DNA from: Shimazuella kribbensis DSM 45090
Lineage (GTDB): Bacteria > Bacillota > Bacilli > Thermoactinomycetales > Thermoactinomycetaceae
DNA: 64,000 nt
NCBI RefSeq assembly: GCF_000428065.1
Contig: NZ_ATZF01000003.1
Location: 124,001 to 188,000 of the forward strand
Reading direction: 5' to 3'
Shown here: positions 42,440 to 52,611 of the stretch, piece by piece
Position numbering within the stretch: the first letter of the stretch is position 1
Layout: each line of letters begins with the position of its first letter
The notes under the pieces: model-generated
Seen by the model: the letters and a program-made list of their open reading frames with translations, nothing else
Database searches by the model: none
What the model was told of the DNA's origin: nothing
Translations under genes and position numbers: made by a program

Positions 42440-43900
42440 TGCTACTAAAAACATAGAAAAACATCCCTATGCTAGAGTTTTCCTGCTTCTACGTGTCCTG
42501 TCTCGCCACAAAACTTCGCTACTACAGTTTGGTACAACACTCCACAGGCGTAAATTCCCATGTAGCCCACGGTACAGATAGGTTCTCTCGTTAGGGGAGA
42601 AGGACATATTCCCTTGCTTGCATCAAATTGATGGCTGCATTGCGATCCCGATCGATGCTTTGTCCACAACATTCACAGGAAAACACTCGTTCCGATAGGG
42701 ATAATTTCACTTTTTTTACGCCACAATGAGAACACAATTTACTAGAAGGATAGAACATTGCCACTTCCCTTCGTTCGATTCCCATTTTGCGACATACGTT
42801 TCCCAACTTTTGTTTGAAATCATAAAACCCCTGATCGGAAATCGACTTCGCTAGATGCCGATTTTTCTTCATTCCTTGGACATTGAGCTTCTCGATGGTG
42901 ATAAATGTGGGCTTGGTTTTCGCAATCACACTCACCACCCATGCACGATAGGCATCTCTTATGCGAGCAAGTCGTTGATGAATCTTTTGGATTCGAAGGA
43001 TGTTTTTTGCTATGTTACTTCCGTTTTCTGTAGCAGGTTTTCCACCTCGCTTTTTTTGGAATTCGTACTTACGAGATAACGCTCGTTGTACTCTTTTCAA
43101 ACGTTTCTCTGTACGTTTGATGATGGAAGTCTTATTGATATTCTGAAATACTTGCCCCTGACTGGTAATAGCAAAATCTTTGATTCCAAGATCGATTCCA
43201 ATTCCATCTGAAAAACGTTTTGCTTTACATTCTTTTTGTTTCTTCCCATTAACGGAGGAAAACAGAACAGAGACATAGAAACGATTGGCTTTTTGTTCAA
43301 TGGTACAACTAGAAGCCGTTCCATGGATGGGAAGATAGCCTTTTTCTTTCAGTCGAACCCAACCCAAAGTGGGAAGTTTGATACGATGTCGCTCTATTTC
43401 CAGATCCTTTGGATTGTTTTTCGGAAAATACAGTTTCACGGTTTGAGCACGTTTCTTTTTGAATTGTGGTTTTCCTGCTGTTTTCTGGAAGTAACGTTGA
43501 AAAGCAGTTTCTGCATTCACTAAGCTTTTCTTCCTCGCTTTGCTTCCACATTCTTTTATCCAAGGATACACGAGAGACAGCTCATGGTTCACTTGTTTAT
43601 CAAACTGATTGGCCGAAAAGATTCGTTGTTTTTGTTGGAGTAAATCCAGATTGTGTCCCACATATTGGTTGTACAAAAAACGACAAACTCCTATGGAAGA
43701 TACGATTTTCTTGATTTGCTCGGAATTCGGATGTATTTCGGTTTTGTATGCAATCGTCATGAACCCACCTACCCAAACATATATTCTAGATATATACGTT
43801 CGAGAGAATCCGCGAATAACCTTCTTCCTTCTGATAAAAAAGTGCAAGAAAAGACATTTGTCTACTTTTTTCTATTTTTATCTATGTTTTTGGGAACAGT
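42440..43900 (-). mobile_element. IS605-family element carrying tnpB only
   Basis: Extends from the sequence just past the orphan GGAGGT (43905-43910) to about 42440. Subterminal CCCAAAAACATAGATAAAAA at the left end is complementary in part to TTTTTCTATGTTTTTAG at the right end. No tnpA. The 120 bases after tnpB probably encode the right-end RNA. End positions are approximate. Confidence 0.65.
42591..43760 (-). CDS. tnpB: TnpB (IS605 OrfB) RNA-guided nuclease/transposase accessory
   Basis: Start at the ATG of MTIAYKTEIHPNSEQIKKIV, preceded by AGGTGGGTTC; 389 residues. The RuvC-like triad is present: Asp in GIGIDLGIKDFAI, Glu in ITIEKLNVQGMKK, Asp in IDRDRNAAINLMQ. The four-Cys zinc ribbon is CSHCGVKK ... 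CECCG. The N-terminal helix-turn-helix is intact, so the protein should be active. It ends early at VLLP. A second frame continues for about 38 codons, as if the coding end were frameshifted or overlaps the guide-RNA region. Confidence 0.9.
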   Translation of the reverse strand: MTIAYKTEIHPNSEQIKKIVSSIGVCRFLYNQYVGHNLDLLQQKQRIFSANQFDKQVNHELSLVYPWIKECGSKARKKSLVNAETAFQRYFQKTAGKPQFKKKRAQTVKLYFPKNNPKDLEIERHRIKLPTLGWVRLKEKGYLPIHGTASSCTIEQKANRFYVSVLFSSVNGKKQKECKAKRFSDGIGIDLGIKDFAITSQGQVFQNINKTSIIKRTEKRLKRVQRALSRKYEFQKKRGGKPATENGSNIAKNILRIQKIHQRLARIRDAYRAWVVSVIAKTKPTFITIEKLNVQGMKKNRHLAKSISDQGFYDFKQKLGNVCRKMGIERREVAMFYPSSKLCSHCGVKKVKLSLSERVFSCECCGQSIDRDRNAAINLMQAREYVLLP

Positions 43901-43904
43901 TAAT

Positions 43905-43989
43905 ACCTCCTAATTTTTAAATATGGAAATTTTTTTATCAACATAATACTGTCAATAACAGTATACTGTCATAAACAGTATTAAGTCAA
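43905..43989 (-). promoter_or_regulatory. Orphaned promoter, double operator and ribosome site of the PadR operon
   Basis: Minus strand: TTGACT, 18 bases, TATACT. Two abutting 17-base dyads, TACTGTcaataACAGTA and TACTGTcataaACAGTA (43947-43980, plus-strand reading), overlap it. GGAGGT lies at 43905-43910 with no start codon after it; the TnpB element begins there. Confidence 0.7.
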
Positions 43990-44177
43990 TTTGTTTATTT
44001 GTAATAAAAAATTAGAACATGAAGGATTGCACTTAAATGAAAGGACGCTGTATTTAAAAAGGAGCTACTTTACAAGTAACCCCTGATTTATCCGTTTGTA
44101 ATCATACTTAAAATTATTCTAAGTCCAAGGCTGATTATTATTATTGATGCACTTCACATAATAACTAAAATTTTCTT
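43990..44177. other. Intergenic stretch
   Basis: AT-rich, no gene or strong hairpin seen apart from GGAGCTACTT/AAGTAACCCC near 44060-44085. Confidence 0.4.
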
Positions 44178-44306
44178 TTAACGTCGTCCGGTCCATTTTG
44201 CTCGGGATGTATCCACATCGAAAAGCATATTGCCTGGTTTATCATAAAATTCAACTAGACCTGCACCGCGTGCAAATTTATTCATCTTAAATCGGTATTT
44301 TTTCAC
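44178..44306 (-). CDS. Small basic protein, 42 aa
   Basis: GTG (or ATG 24 bases later) after GGAAGGG; reads KKYRFKMNKFARGAGLVEFY then DKPGNMLFDVDTSRAKWTGR. Compact and basic, not recognised. Its upstream region is cut off abruptly by GC-rich DNA at about 44318, so the promoter may be lost. Confidence 0.4.
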   Translation of the reverse strand: MKKYRFKMNKFARGAGLVEFYDKPGNMLFDVDTSRAKWTGRR

Positions 44307-44317
44307 CCCTTCCCAAC

Positions 44318-44494
44318 TACTGCCAGCCGGTGGTGGTGGACGGTCCCCAGGATGACGGCTCCTACGGGGGTCACGATCCCGGGATCTTCTTCTTCCTCGC
44401 CGACGGCACCAAGGTCGTGACGAGCATGGACTACGTCCACTCTGACCGACCGATGGAGGGCGTCGACGTCCCCCTCCTGGGTGGCAAGAAGTAG
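44318..44494 (+). pseudogene. GC-rich 3' gene fragment of foreign origin
   Basis: 59 codons, open to the left edge: QPVVVDGPQDDGSYGGHDPG, FFFLADGTKVVTSMDYVHSD, MEGVDVPLLGGKK, stop. Almost every third position is G or C, in contrast to the AT-rich surroundings. It lacks a start and is the tail of an unknown gene. It is followed by a strong terminator that may have come with it. Confidence 0.6.
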
Positions 44495-44513
44495 TCGAAG
44501 CAGTTTGTTAAAC

Positions 44514-44556
44514 CTCGCGGTATAGATTAGGCCATTGGCCTCGTCTATACCGCGAG
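44514..44556 (+). terminator. Strong terminator after the GC-rich fragment
   Basis: CTCGCGGTATAGA and TCTATACCGCGAG, a perfect 13-bp stem with an internal AGGCCATTGGCCT palindrome in the loop, then CTACTTTATTT. The stretch to 44927 holds no other gene. Confidence 0.75.
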
Positions 44557-44927
44557 CTACTTTATTTCCCCTTATGGATATACACCTAAAACGAACTTGA
44601 GACTGATAGAGGTTCATTATAAATTTTGTCTTTGTGTACCTAGCTGCAAATAGGCCAATGCTACCTCGTGACAAACAAATCATGCCTGCCTTTGCACTGA
44701 TAAAGATATATTTTTCCCACATAAAAATCAGTTTTTAACCTCTTTCCACCTCCTTTACTTACTGAATATTTATAATTTTGCAATAATTTACTTGTATTCA
44801 CGCTTAAATTTAAATTCATAATCATACGCTATAAGATTGTGCTTATATGATTTCATGTTATAATTTCGAGAACATCCCCCTATAATAACCCTGATTACTA
44901 GTAATTGATCTACTATCGAAAGGAAAT

Positions 44928-45446
44928 ATGAACATGGAACAGCGCTTTTCACGAGAATCACGATGTTACAAAACTTCAAGGATTTTCCCCACAGATGTAA
45001 ATAATCACAATACGTTATTTGGCGGAAAGTTAATGGCATATATTGACGATATTGCATCGATAGCAGCTACGAAACACTGTCGTCAAACTGTAGTCACAGC
45101 TTCAACGGATTCTGTTGACTTCTTACATCCCATTAGACCAACTGACTCTGTTTCATTAGAGGCCTATGTTACTTGGACTGGTAATACCTCAATGGAAGTG
45201 TTTGTAAAAGTAATTAAAGAAGATTTATATAACGGAGAGAGAAAAATAGCGGCTACTTCCTTTCTAACTTTTGTTGCTTTTGGTGAAAATAATCGACCTG
45301 CCCCTGTGCCTATTGTCATTCCAGAAACAGAAGAAGAAATTAAGTTGCATGAAACTGCACCTGCTAGAGCCGAAATCCGTAAATTAAGAAGGATAGAGAG
45401 CAAAAGCTTGGCTAATTTTTTAACATTGAATAACCCTTGGGAATAA
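44928..45446 (+). CDS. Acyl-CoA thioesterase, hotdog fold (YkhA/YciA type)
   Basis: 172 residues after GAAAGGAAAT. PTDVNNHNTLFGGKLMAYID is the hotdog active-site signature, with Asn and the Gly-Gly-Lys turn. ASTDSVDFLHPIRPTDSVSL follows, and FLTFVAFGENNRPAPVP ends the domain. It hydrolyses acyl-CoA in the cytoplasm. The tail (RRIESKSLANFLTLNNPW) is typical of bacillar members. Monocistronic. Confidence 0.87.
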   Translation: MNMEQRFSRESRCYKTSRIFPTDVNNHNTLFGGKLMAYIDDIASIAATKHCRQTVVTASTDSVDFLHPIRPTDSVSLEAYVTWTGNTSMEVFVKVIKEDLYNGERKIAATSFLTFVAFGENNRPAPVPIVIPETEEEIKLHETAPARAEIRKLRRIESKSLANFLTLNNPWE

Positions 45447-45449
45447 GAA

Positions 45450-45482
45450 AGTATCTCCTACTTTACATAGTGGGAGATTTTT
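45450..45482 (+). terminator. Rho-independent terminator
   Basis: ATCTCCTACT-loop-AGTGGGAGAT followed by TTTTTT. Confidence 0.85.
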
Positions 45483-45686
45483 TTAAGCTGCGAACCATCC
45501 TTGCAATTTGAGAGGGATACGAGATTTAAGACAGTTTTGTTTTTCTTATCTCTTGCTGTCAAAATGATTGATTTGAGTTTTCCTTAAGCTATGTAATAAA
45601 CTGCTATGATACTATTGAATGGAAGATTAAAAGGAATGGCATCGAACGAACTAATAGATATCATGAATCAATAGGGAGGGACACAA

Positions 45687-46085
45687 TTGGATAATCACAC
45701 ACCTAAACTAAAAAAGGAGTTCTCTTTTAAAAGGAAATTTATATATGTGGTCATGGTCTTATTTGTGATTTGCTCCTTGCTATTTACGCTATTCGCTTCT
45801 ATTCCTTTAGATCAGGAAGCAGATCCTAACCTTTTGAGTATTGACCCAGAATCAGCAGGTTTATTTTATCTCGCTGCCTCTTTCAGTATCTTTCTTTCGC
45901 TTAATAGTTTGTTGTTTATGTACTTTGCAAAGCGCTCAACCAAAATATCGCTCTGGCTCACTGTTCTTTGTCTATTCATAAGTGGTTATCGGATTATATC
46001 CCTTCATCAATACAAGAATGATTGTGAACATGTACAAAGCAGCGTTTGTGTAATTGGAGAACCAAAATTCCTTCCACTTTGGTAA
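45687..46085 (+). CDS. Hypothetical membrane protein, 132 aa
   Basis: TTG start after GGGAGGGACACAA. Three membrane spans (about residues 17-38, 56-77, 84-101) and a C-terminal Cys pair (NDCEHVQSSVCVIG). No family recognised. Confidence 0.6.
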   Translation: MDNHTPKLKKEFSFKRKFIYVVMVLFVICSLLFTLFASIPLDQEADPNLLSIDPESAGLFYLAASFSIFLSLNSLLFMYFAKRSTKISLWLTVLCLFISGYRIISLHQYKNDCEHVQSSVCVIGEPKFLPLW

Positions 46086-46163
46086 TCAATTAATAGACTC
46101 TGTGGAGCTCTTATTCATTCGTGCCATCCTCGAAAATAAAAAACCCCCTTCTCATGGCTTTTC

Positions 46164-46310
46164 TTAGATGCTCATTTGTTTCATGTTACGTTCTAATTGC
46201 ACGATCTTTGTTCGTGTTCGAGATACTCCCTCTCGATCCATTTGTTTTGTATACTTTGCCAATTCACGATACAAATCTTCTAATTGCTGCTCAATATTCT
46301 GTTTTGACAT
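46164..46310 (-). CDS. 48-residue helical protein
   Basis: The ATG of MSKQNIEQQLEDLYRELAKY follows GGGAGGGTGAATCG. It continues with REGVSRTRTKIVQLERNMKQ, giving two amphipathic helices as in Spo0E-like or anti-sigma hairpins, but without their signature. Function unknown. Confidence 0.5.
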   Translation of the reverse strand: MSKQNIEQQLEDLYRELAKYTKQMDREGVSRTRTKIVQLERNMKQMSI

Positions 46311-46578
46311 CGATTCACCCTCCCAATAATAAAGTGACCCAGTGAGTACAGATAACTGGATCACATGCTTACGTACTTGTTTTATTTCATTTAATTCCAA
46401 TTTGAAATAAAAAATGATTACCCGTTTCCATTACACCTTATGATCTTTTTGTTACATTCACCACTTCTCTTATCAAATCCTGCGATACTTCCGTATCAAA
46501 TGGAATACAACATGATCAGCACGTTATGAACGCTCGATGAATGCGGTTTCCACTTTTATATTCCTGATGGAAATCTGA

Positions 46579-46797
46579 TCATCTTGTAAGCAACTTACAT
46601 TTCTCCATAATCTCATCTTCCAGCATTTTTAGAGATCGGATGGTAACTAAGTGTTTCGCAAAGACCGAATGAATAATTTCATTTTTCCCATCTGTAATTT
46701 TGAAGGTGTAATGAATAACGATCCCTTTTTGTCTCTCTCGATTTACACTGATTTTCAGGTTTGGAAACAAATTTTCAATACCAATAATGTTGATCAA
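46579..46797 (-). CDS. Hypothetical protein, 72 aa
   Basis: TTG after GTAGGAGAGGATACACA. NLFPNLKISVNRERQKGIVI HYTFKITDGKNEIIHSVFAK is a beta-rich core followed by a helix ending EKCKLLTR. Not recognised. The 46798-47084 gap beyond shows nothing. Confidence 0.5.
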   Translation of the reverse strand: MINIIGIENLFPNLKISVNRERQKGIVIHYTFKITDGKNEIIHSVFAKHLVTIRSLKMLEDEIMEKCKLLTR

Positions 46798-47087
46798 TGT
46801 GTATCCTCTCCTACAAATTAAGGTCATTTATACCGCTTTAAAGGATCGTTTTGTGTCTAGAAATTCCTTCGCTTCTTTACACTTTATGAAAAATCGGATC
46901 TATTACCCCTCTTATGAGAATTCCTATTAAATTTTACGCAAGTGGTGACTGTAGCATGACATTCAAAAAGAAACAATACGTTAAGTTCCAACAGAGAACT
47001 ATTTAATGGTTAGTCTATGGATAACGTCAAGAGTTACAGTCCTATTAAACCTCTTCAACACTCTCAAAGTCCTAACAAACAAAACAA

Positions 47088-47112
47088 AAAAAGCTACTTC
47101 CTAAGTAGCTTC
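47088..47112 (-). terminator. Terminator of the hut-liv operon
   Basis: AAGCTACTT-CCT-AAGTAGCTT; on the minus strand followed by TTTTTTG. It lies 13 bases after the hutI stop. Confidence 0.85.
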
Positions 47113-47124
47113 TTTGCTTATTAT

Positions 47125-48405
47125 TTAACTAACTTTTTGCCCCTCCGAAACAACGATTTGACCATCTTTTATCACGGTATCTACATGGTTGATGCCAAAA
47201 TGATAGACGAGATATGCGAGATTGGGAGCATCATATAGTACCAAATCTGCTTGCTTCCCAACTTCAAGACTTCCTACTGTGTCTCCTCGGTTAATGGCAT
47301 AGGCCGCATTGATCGTCATAGCTGTTAAAATCTCTTCTGGAGTCAAGTTTAAATTTAATGCTCCTAGTGTCATCACAAGTTGCAGAGATTCAGTTGGGGA
47401 ACTACCGGGATTATAATCAGTAGACAAAGCGACTGGAATTCCCAGTTCAATCATTTTTCTCGCACGTGCATGGGGAGCACGTAGATTGAAGGAAGTAGCT
47501 GGGAGACAAACACCGATTACACCCTGTCTACTCATCGCTTCTAATCCTTCATCCGTTGCAGCTAATAAATGCTCTGCTGAAATACAACCAAGCTCTGCTG
47601 CTAGTTGGGCACCGCCCATTGGTACAATTTCGTCTGCGTGAATTTTTATCCTAAAACCCATTTCTTTTGCGGCAAGCAAAATTTGTCGTGATTCCTCCAC
47701 TGTAAATACACCATGCTCACAAAAAACATCACAAAACTCGGCTAAGCTATGTGTTTTTATTTCGGGCAACATTTGATTAATCACTTTATCTACATACTCT
47801 GCTGACTTACCTTTGTATTCAGTAGGGACTGCATGTGCACCCATAAAGGTAGAAACTAAATCGACTGGATGAGTTTCTTGCAGCCTCTTCGCTACTTTCA
47901 ATTGCTTCCACTCATCTTCCAGTGTCAATCCATATCCACTTTTCACTTCAACGGTAGTTGCGCCATATTGCATAAAGATATCTAAGCTCTTACGTGCTTT
48001 TTCATAGAGTTCCTCTTCCGTAGCTCGACGTGTAGCCTGAACCGTACTATGAATTCCTCCTCCAGCTGCTAATATATCTAAGTACGAAACACCTTTTAAT
48101 TTCATATCGAGTTCATTTTCACGAGAACCACCATGAACCAAATGGGTATGTGGATCAACTAGACCAGGAGTAACTAGTTTCTGTTTGGCATCTAACTCTG
48201 CTGCAAACACTTTGTTTTTTAGTTGTTCTCTTACTTGTATCTCTTCCCCAACAGCAACTACTTTTCCGTTTTGGATCGCAACTGCTCCACGTTCAATCGT
48301 TTCTACTTGTTGCATTTCATCGCCAACTCTAGCCCTTGCAACACCTTGCATGGTCACTAATTTTCCAATGTTATATACGAGCAGATCAATTTTTTCAGCC
48401 ATCAT
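47125..48405 (-). CDS. hutI: Imidazolonepropionase
   Basis: 426 residues. Converts 4-imidazolone-5-propanoate to N-formimino-L-glutamate in histidine degradation. Amidohydrolase metal site: PGLVDPHTHLVHGGSRENE, the later IKIHADEIVPMGGAQLAAEL, and STDYNPGSSPTESLQ are exactly those of HutI. The start follows TAAGGAGAATGT. Last gene of the operon, 50 bases after hutU. Confidence 0.96.
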   Translation of the reverse strand: MMAEKIDLLVYNIGKLVTMQGVARARVGDEMQQVETIERGAVAIQNGKVVAVGEEIQVREQLKNKVFAAELDAKQKLVTPGLVDPHTHLVHGGSRENELDMKLKGVSYLDILAAGGGIHSTVQATRRATEEELYEKARKSLDIFMQYGATTVEVKSGYGLTLEDEWKQLKVAKRLQETHPVDLVSTFMGAHAVPTEYKGKSAEYVDKVINQMLPEIKTHSLAEFCDVFCEHGVFTVEESRQILLAAKEMGFRIKIHADEIVPMGGAQLAAELGCISAEHLLAATDEGLEAMSRQGVIGVCLPATSFNLRAPHARARKMIELGIPVALSTDYNPGSSPTESLQLVMTLGALNLNLTPEEILTAMTINAAYAINRGDTVGSLEVGKQADLVLYDAPNLAYLVYHFGINHVDTVIKDGQIVVSEGQKVS

Positions 48406-48455
48406 ACATTCTCCTTACATCATAGTTGCCCGAAGAAAAATACTTCGGGCACTTT

Positions 48456-50108
48456 TTAAATATTGAGCATGGGTACACGAACACCATGTTTTTTCGCTGT
48501 TTCAATTGCTATCTCATAACCCGCATCCGCATGCCGAATGACGCCCATTCCTGGGTCAGTAGTCAATACACGAGACAGACGCTCTTCTGCTACTTTGGAA
48601 CCATCAGCCACTACTACCATACCTGCATGAAGCGAATAGCCCATTCCTACACCGCCGCCATGATGTACCGATACCCAACTTGCACCAGACGCTGTGTTGA
48701 TCAATGCATTTAAAATCGCCCAGTCTCCTATTACATCACTGCCATCTTGCATTGCTTCTGTTTCCCGATTAGGAGAAGCCACTGATCCACAGTCAAGGTG
48801 ATCTCGTCCGATTACAATAGGGGCAGAAAGCTCTCCATTTCTCACCATTTCATTGATCGCCAATCCAAATTTCGCTCGCTCTCCATACCCTAACCAACAA
48901 ATCCGAGCAGGCAATCCTTGAAAATCTACTTTCTCTTGAGCCATTTTAATCCATCGATGAAGATGTTCATTTTCTGGAAAGAGTTTCAAAATCAATTCAT
49001 CTGTTTTACGAATATCCTCTGGATCACCTGATAAAGCAACCCAGCGGAACGGCCCTTTGCCTTCGCAGAACAACGGACGGATGTAGGCTGGTACAAAACC
49101 AGGAAAAGCAAACGCATCCTTCACACCTTCATCAAGAGCAACTTGACGAATGTTATTTCCATAGTCGAATACGATGGAACCCATTTTTTGCAAATCCAGC
49201 ATCGCTTGCACATGTGCAGCCATCGATTTTTTGGAGAGGCGTACATACTCAGCGGGATTTTCCTTGCGCAACTTCGCCGCTTCTTCCAAGGAGTAGCCAA
49301 TCGGAACATACCCATTGAGAGGATCATGAGCCGAAGTCTGATCCGTCACAAAATCTGGAACAATACCTCGTTTCACAAATTCAGGATAAATTTCTGCTGC
49401 ATTGCCAACTAAACCAATCGCTAAGGCTTTCTCTTCGTTTTGAGCCTCAGAAGCAAGTGCCAATGCCTCATCTAAATTGGAAACCATCACATCACAATAG
49501 CGAGTATCAATTCTTCTTTGAATGCGGGTAGGATCAACATCAATACCAATGACTACCCCTTCATTCATGGTCACAGCCAATGGTTGGGCACCACCCATGC
49601 CTCCTAATCCAGCTGTCAATGTGAGTGTTCCTTTGAGGCTGCCTTCCTTATGCTGACGTGCCGCTTCCGCAAATGTTTCATAGGTTCCTTGTAAAATCCC
49701 TTGACTTCCGATATAGATCCAGCTTCCTGCGGTCATCTGTCCATACATCGTTAAACCCTTTTTATCTAACTCATGAAAAGTATCCCAATTTGCATATGCT
49801 GGAACCAGAACAGAGTTAGATATCAATACTCTAGGAGCGGATGGATGCGTTTTAAAAACACCCACTGGTTTACCCGACTGAACCAATAATGTCTCATCCG
49901 CTTCTAATCCAGATAGCATCTCTACAATTTTGTGATAGCTATCCCAATTGCGCGCGGCCTTCCCGATTCCTCCATAAACAACCAACTCTTCAGGATGTTC
50001 CGCGACATCTGGATCCAAGTTATTCATCAACATCCGAATTACCGCTTCTTGTTCCCATCCTTTTGCTGTTAATTTTGTTCCACGAGTTGCACGAATTTCA
50101 GCAGCCAT
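48456..50108 (-). CDS. hutU: Urocanate hydratase
   Basis: Start at the ATG of [20 protein letters not shown] after AAAGGAGAGATAAAG; 550 residues, the family's usual length. NAD+-dependent hydration of urocanate to imidazolonepropionate. Seen: [20 protein letters not shown], the Rossmann-like [17 protein letters not shown], and [20 protein letters not shown] with the Cys typical of urocanases. It sits between hutG and hutI in one transcript. Confidence 0.97.
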   Translation of the reverse strand: MAAEIRATRGTKLTAKGWEQEAVIRMLMNNLDPDVAEHPEELVVYGGIGKAARNWDSYHKIVEMLSGLEADETLLVQSGKPVGVFKTHPSAPRVLISNSVLVPAYANWDTFHELDKKGLTMYGQMTAGSWIYIGSQGILQGTYETFAEAARQHKEGSLKGTLTLTAGLGGMGGAQPLAVTMNEGVVIGIDVDPTRIQRRIDTRYCDVMVSNLDEALALASEAQNEEKALAIGLVGNAAEIYPEFVKRGIVPDFVTDQTSAHDPLNGYVPIGYSLEEAAKLRKENPAEYVRLSKKSMAAHVQAMLDLQKMGSIVFDYGNNIRQVALDEGVKDAFAFPGFVPAYIRPLFCEGKGPFRWVALSGDPEDIRKTDELILKLFPENEHLHRWIKMAQEKVDFQGLPARICWLGYGERAKFGLAINEMVRNGELSAPIVIGRDHLDCGSVASPNRETEAMQDGSDVIGDWAILNALINTASGASWVSVHHGGGVGMGYSLHAGMVVVADGSKVAEERLSRVLTTDPGMGVIRHADAGYEIAIETAKKHGVRVPMLNI

Positions 50109-50145
50109 CTTTATCTCTCCTTTAGACAAGTAGCAAATTTCTATT

Positions 50146-51114
50146 TTATGAACGGCTAACCAAACCGACTAAAAATGTCAGTAAAACATGAACAGCTGTA
50201 CGAACTGTCGCTTTACGCTGGTCTTGCATCGGATCAATACAGACTATATCGAATCCTTTGACTTTTCTGTTTTTACCTAAACGATATACTGCATCCAACA
50301 GTTGCCAAGATGTCATTCCAGCTGGCACCATAGCGGGTACTCCAGGGGCATAGGATTGATCTAACACATCCATATCAACCGTGACATAAATCGCATCTGT
50401 CCCATTTCCTGCGATTTCTATCGCCTGATCCATGATCAGATCGATTCCCTCTCTTGCCACTTGTCTTGCAGTGAACTGAGTAATCCCATGAGAAACGGCA
50501 TATTCTCGATACAATTTAGAATTAGCAAAACTATGAAGTCCCACTTGAACAATATGTTTTCCTTCTACCGTGTTGGATTCCAGTAATCCTCGTATTGGTG
50601 TTCCATTAGTGGGACCACCATAATCAAGACTGCGTACATCCATATGGGAATCAATTTGAACCATTCCTACTTTGCCGCCGATTTTCTTCTGAAATGCCTT
50701 TACAGAAGGACAGGTGATCGAATGATCCCCTCCAGCAATCAAAGGAAACAAGTGAGGTAATTTTTCATAAATCTGGTTTAAACCTGCTTCGATATTGTCG
50801 TGACACTTTTTCAAATCTGTCATATGCATTTGAATATCGCCTAAATCTCTAACTTTAAATCCAGACAAATCTACATCATAATCGATATTATAGGTAGTGA
50901 CTGCCGTAAATAACTCTCGCAGCGCATTTGGCGTCATCGATGCTCCTGAGTGACTGATCGAAGTTTTCGATAAAGGAACACCAATGAACCCCATTTCAAT
51001 CGGTTCTTCACCATCCCAATGCGATAACCAATCGGATACTTTGGTTTCATTCGGGTCATAAGAACGAGATGTTCTTACCCATTCAGGAGGGGTAATCAGC
51101 GAAATTTTGTTCAT
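50146..51114 (-). CDS. hutG: Formimidoylglutamase
   Basis: 322 residues, ureohydrolase fold. Hydrolyses N-formimino-glutamate to glutamate and formamide. The manganese ligands are in [18 protein letters not shown] and [33 protein letters not shown] ends the protein. Gene context (hutU, hutI) decides HutG over arginase or agmatinase. Starts 11 bases after livF. Confidence 0.9.
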   Translation of the reverse strand: MNKISLITPPEWVRTSRSYDPNETKVSDWLSHWDGEEPIEMGFIGVPLSKTSISHSGASMTPNALRELFTAVTTYNIDYDVDLSGFKVRDLGDIQMHMTDLKKCHDNIEAGLNQIYEKLPHLFPLIAGGDHSITCPSVKAFQKKIGGKVGMVQIDSHMDVRSLDYGGPTNGTPIRGLLESNTVEGKHIVQVGLHSFANSKLYREYAVSHGITQFTARQVAREGIDLIMDQAIEIAGNGTDAIYVTVDMDVLDQSYAPGVPAMVPAGMTSWQLLDAVYRLGKNRKVKGFDIVCIDPMQDQRKATVRTAVHVLLTFLVGLVSRS

Positions 51115-51125
51115 CGATCTCCCTC

Positions 51126-51830
51126 CTATTTCCCTAGGTAAGCCTTTTTCACAATATCTTGTTTTCGTAGATTTTCGACAGTATCATGAAATACAATTTC
51201 ACCATGTTCTAAACCATAACCACGATCTGCAACCGACAAAGCCATCATTGCATTTTGTTCAATCAATAAAATGGTCAATCCATTGGCTTTGATTTGATGG
51301 ATCGTCTCAAAAATACCTTTCACTACAATCGGTGCTAGTCCCATTGAAGGCTCATCCAATATGAGCAACTTTGGTTTGGCCATAAGCGCTCTACCAATCG
51401 CAAGCATCTGTTGCTCCCCACCGCTCATGGTACCTGCAAACTGCTCTTTTCGTTCAGCTAAACGTGGAAACAAGGTAAAGATCATATCTAAATCGTGTTT
51501 CAATTCTTGCTTTGAAGCTTTTCTCGTATAGGAACCCATCATTAGATTTTGCATCACAGATAACTTTGGAAAAACCCTTCTTCCCTCTGGAACCATGGCA
51601 ATACCTTTTTCAACTATTCGATGAGCAGCTAAACCACTTATCTTCTCTCCTTGATAAGAGATCGAGCCTTTGGAAGGAATAAGGCCACAAATGGCTTGGA
51701 GTGTTGTCGTTTTGCCTGCACCATTTGAACCAATCAATGTCACTACTTCGCCTTCATCTACATGTAAACTTACATTTCGAACTGCTTGTATACTTCCATA
51801 GGAGACATGTAATTGATCAATTTTCAACAA
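51126..51830 (-). CDS. livF: Branched-chain-type amino acid ABC transporter ATPase LivF
   Basis: TTG start at LLKIDQLHVSYGSIQAVRNV, preceded by GGAGGAGGTG; 234 residues, overlapping the livG end by 14 bases. Walker A is GSNGAGKTTTLQ, the signature is MSGGEQQMLAIGRAL, Walker B is LLILDEPSMGLAP. The short C-terminus is characteristic of LivF. Second ATPase of the importer embedded in the hut operon. Confidence 0.93.
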   Translation of the reverse strand: MLKIDQLHVSYGSIQAVRNVSLHVDEGEVVTLIGSNGAGKTTTLQAICGLIPSKGSISYQGEKISGLAAHRIVEKGIAMVPEGRRVFPKLSVMQNLMMGSYTRKASKQELKHDLDMIFTLFPRLAERKEQFAGTMSGGEQQMLAIGRALMAKPKLLILDEPSMGLAPIVVKGIFETIHQIKANGLTILLIEQNAMMALSVADRGYGLEHGEIVFHDTVENLRKQDIVKKAYLGK

Positions 51831-52611
51831 AGCTGGACACCTCCTCCACCTGATCTTTCCCAATATAAGCTTCGATCACAGCTGGATTGGCTATTACTTC
51901 ATCTGGATTTGCATCCGCAATTTTCACCCCATGATCAAGCACAGCCAAACGATCACATAGATCTACCACCATTGCTACATTGTGCTCAATTAAAATCACG
52001 GTAGTTCCATTGGCATTGATCTTGCGGATAAGTGCCGACATTTCTTCCACCTCTTCAGCATTCATCCCGGCCGTTGGTTCATCTAACAAAAGAAGTTTGG
52101 GTTCCGATACTAGGGCACGAGCTATTTCTACACGACGTTGGTTCCCATACGAGAGACTGCCTGAAATCTCTTCATCCATACCATCCAATCCAACCAAACT
52201 CAGGATTTCTAAGCTTTTTCGTATCGTTTCTTGTTCTTCTTTTTTAACCGAACTTAAAGCCAGTATCGAAGCCCAAAGACCAGCTTTTGTTTTACGGAAC
52301 ATACCAACTTGCACATTTTCTAGCACACTCTTTTCTTTGAGAAGACGAATGTTTTGGAATGTTCTACTAAACCCTTGATTGGCTATTTGAAATGGTTTCA
52401 TTCCTGAGATCAATTGATCTTCAAATAAAATACGTCCTGCATTCGGTTTATAAATCCCAGTCAAGATATTGAAAAAGGTTGTTTTCCCTGCACCGTTTGG
52501 TCCAATCAAGCCAATGATCTCACCTTGATTCGCGGTCAAACTGACATCATTGACTGCTGTTAATCCTCCAAAGATCTTCGTGATTCCCTCTATTTTAAGC
52601 AATGATCTCAC
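51817..52611 (-). CDS. livG: Branched-chain-type amino acid ABC transporter ATPase LivG
   Basis: 264 residues, GTG start overlapping the livM end by 17 bases. Walker A GPNGAGKTTFFN, signature LSYGNQRRVEIARAL, Walker B LLLLDEPTAGMN. SRTFQNIRLL and the long helical insert before the signature are LivG features. Confidence 0.93.
   Translation of the reverse strand: MRSLLKIEGITKIFGGLTAVNDVSLTANQGEIIGLIGPNGAGKTTFFNILTGIYKPNAGRILFEDQLISGMKPFQIANQGFSRTFQNIRLLKEKSVLENVQVGMFRKTKAGLWASILALSSVKKEEQETIRKSLEILSLVGLDGMDEEISGSLSYGNQRRVEIARALVSEPKLLLLDEPTAGMNAEEVEEMSALIRKINANGTTVILIEHNVAMVVDLCDRLAVLDHGVKIADANPDEVIANPAVIEAYIGKDQVEEVSSFVEN

Noticed and set aside
42472-42672. Separate 66-residue gene after tnpB
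   Set aside because: It overlaps the zinc-ribbon end of tnpB in another frame. More likely a frameshifted tail or the guide-RNA region.
44303-44722. 139-codon minus-strand frame over the GC-rich fragment
   Set aside because: Antisense artefact of GC-rich codon usage; runs through a terminator hairpin.
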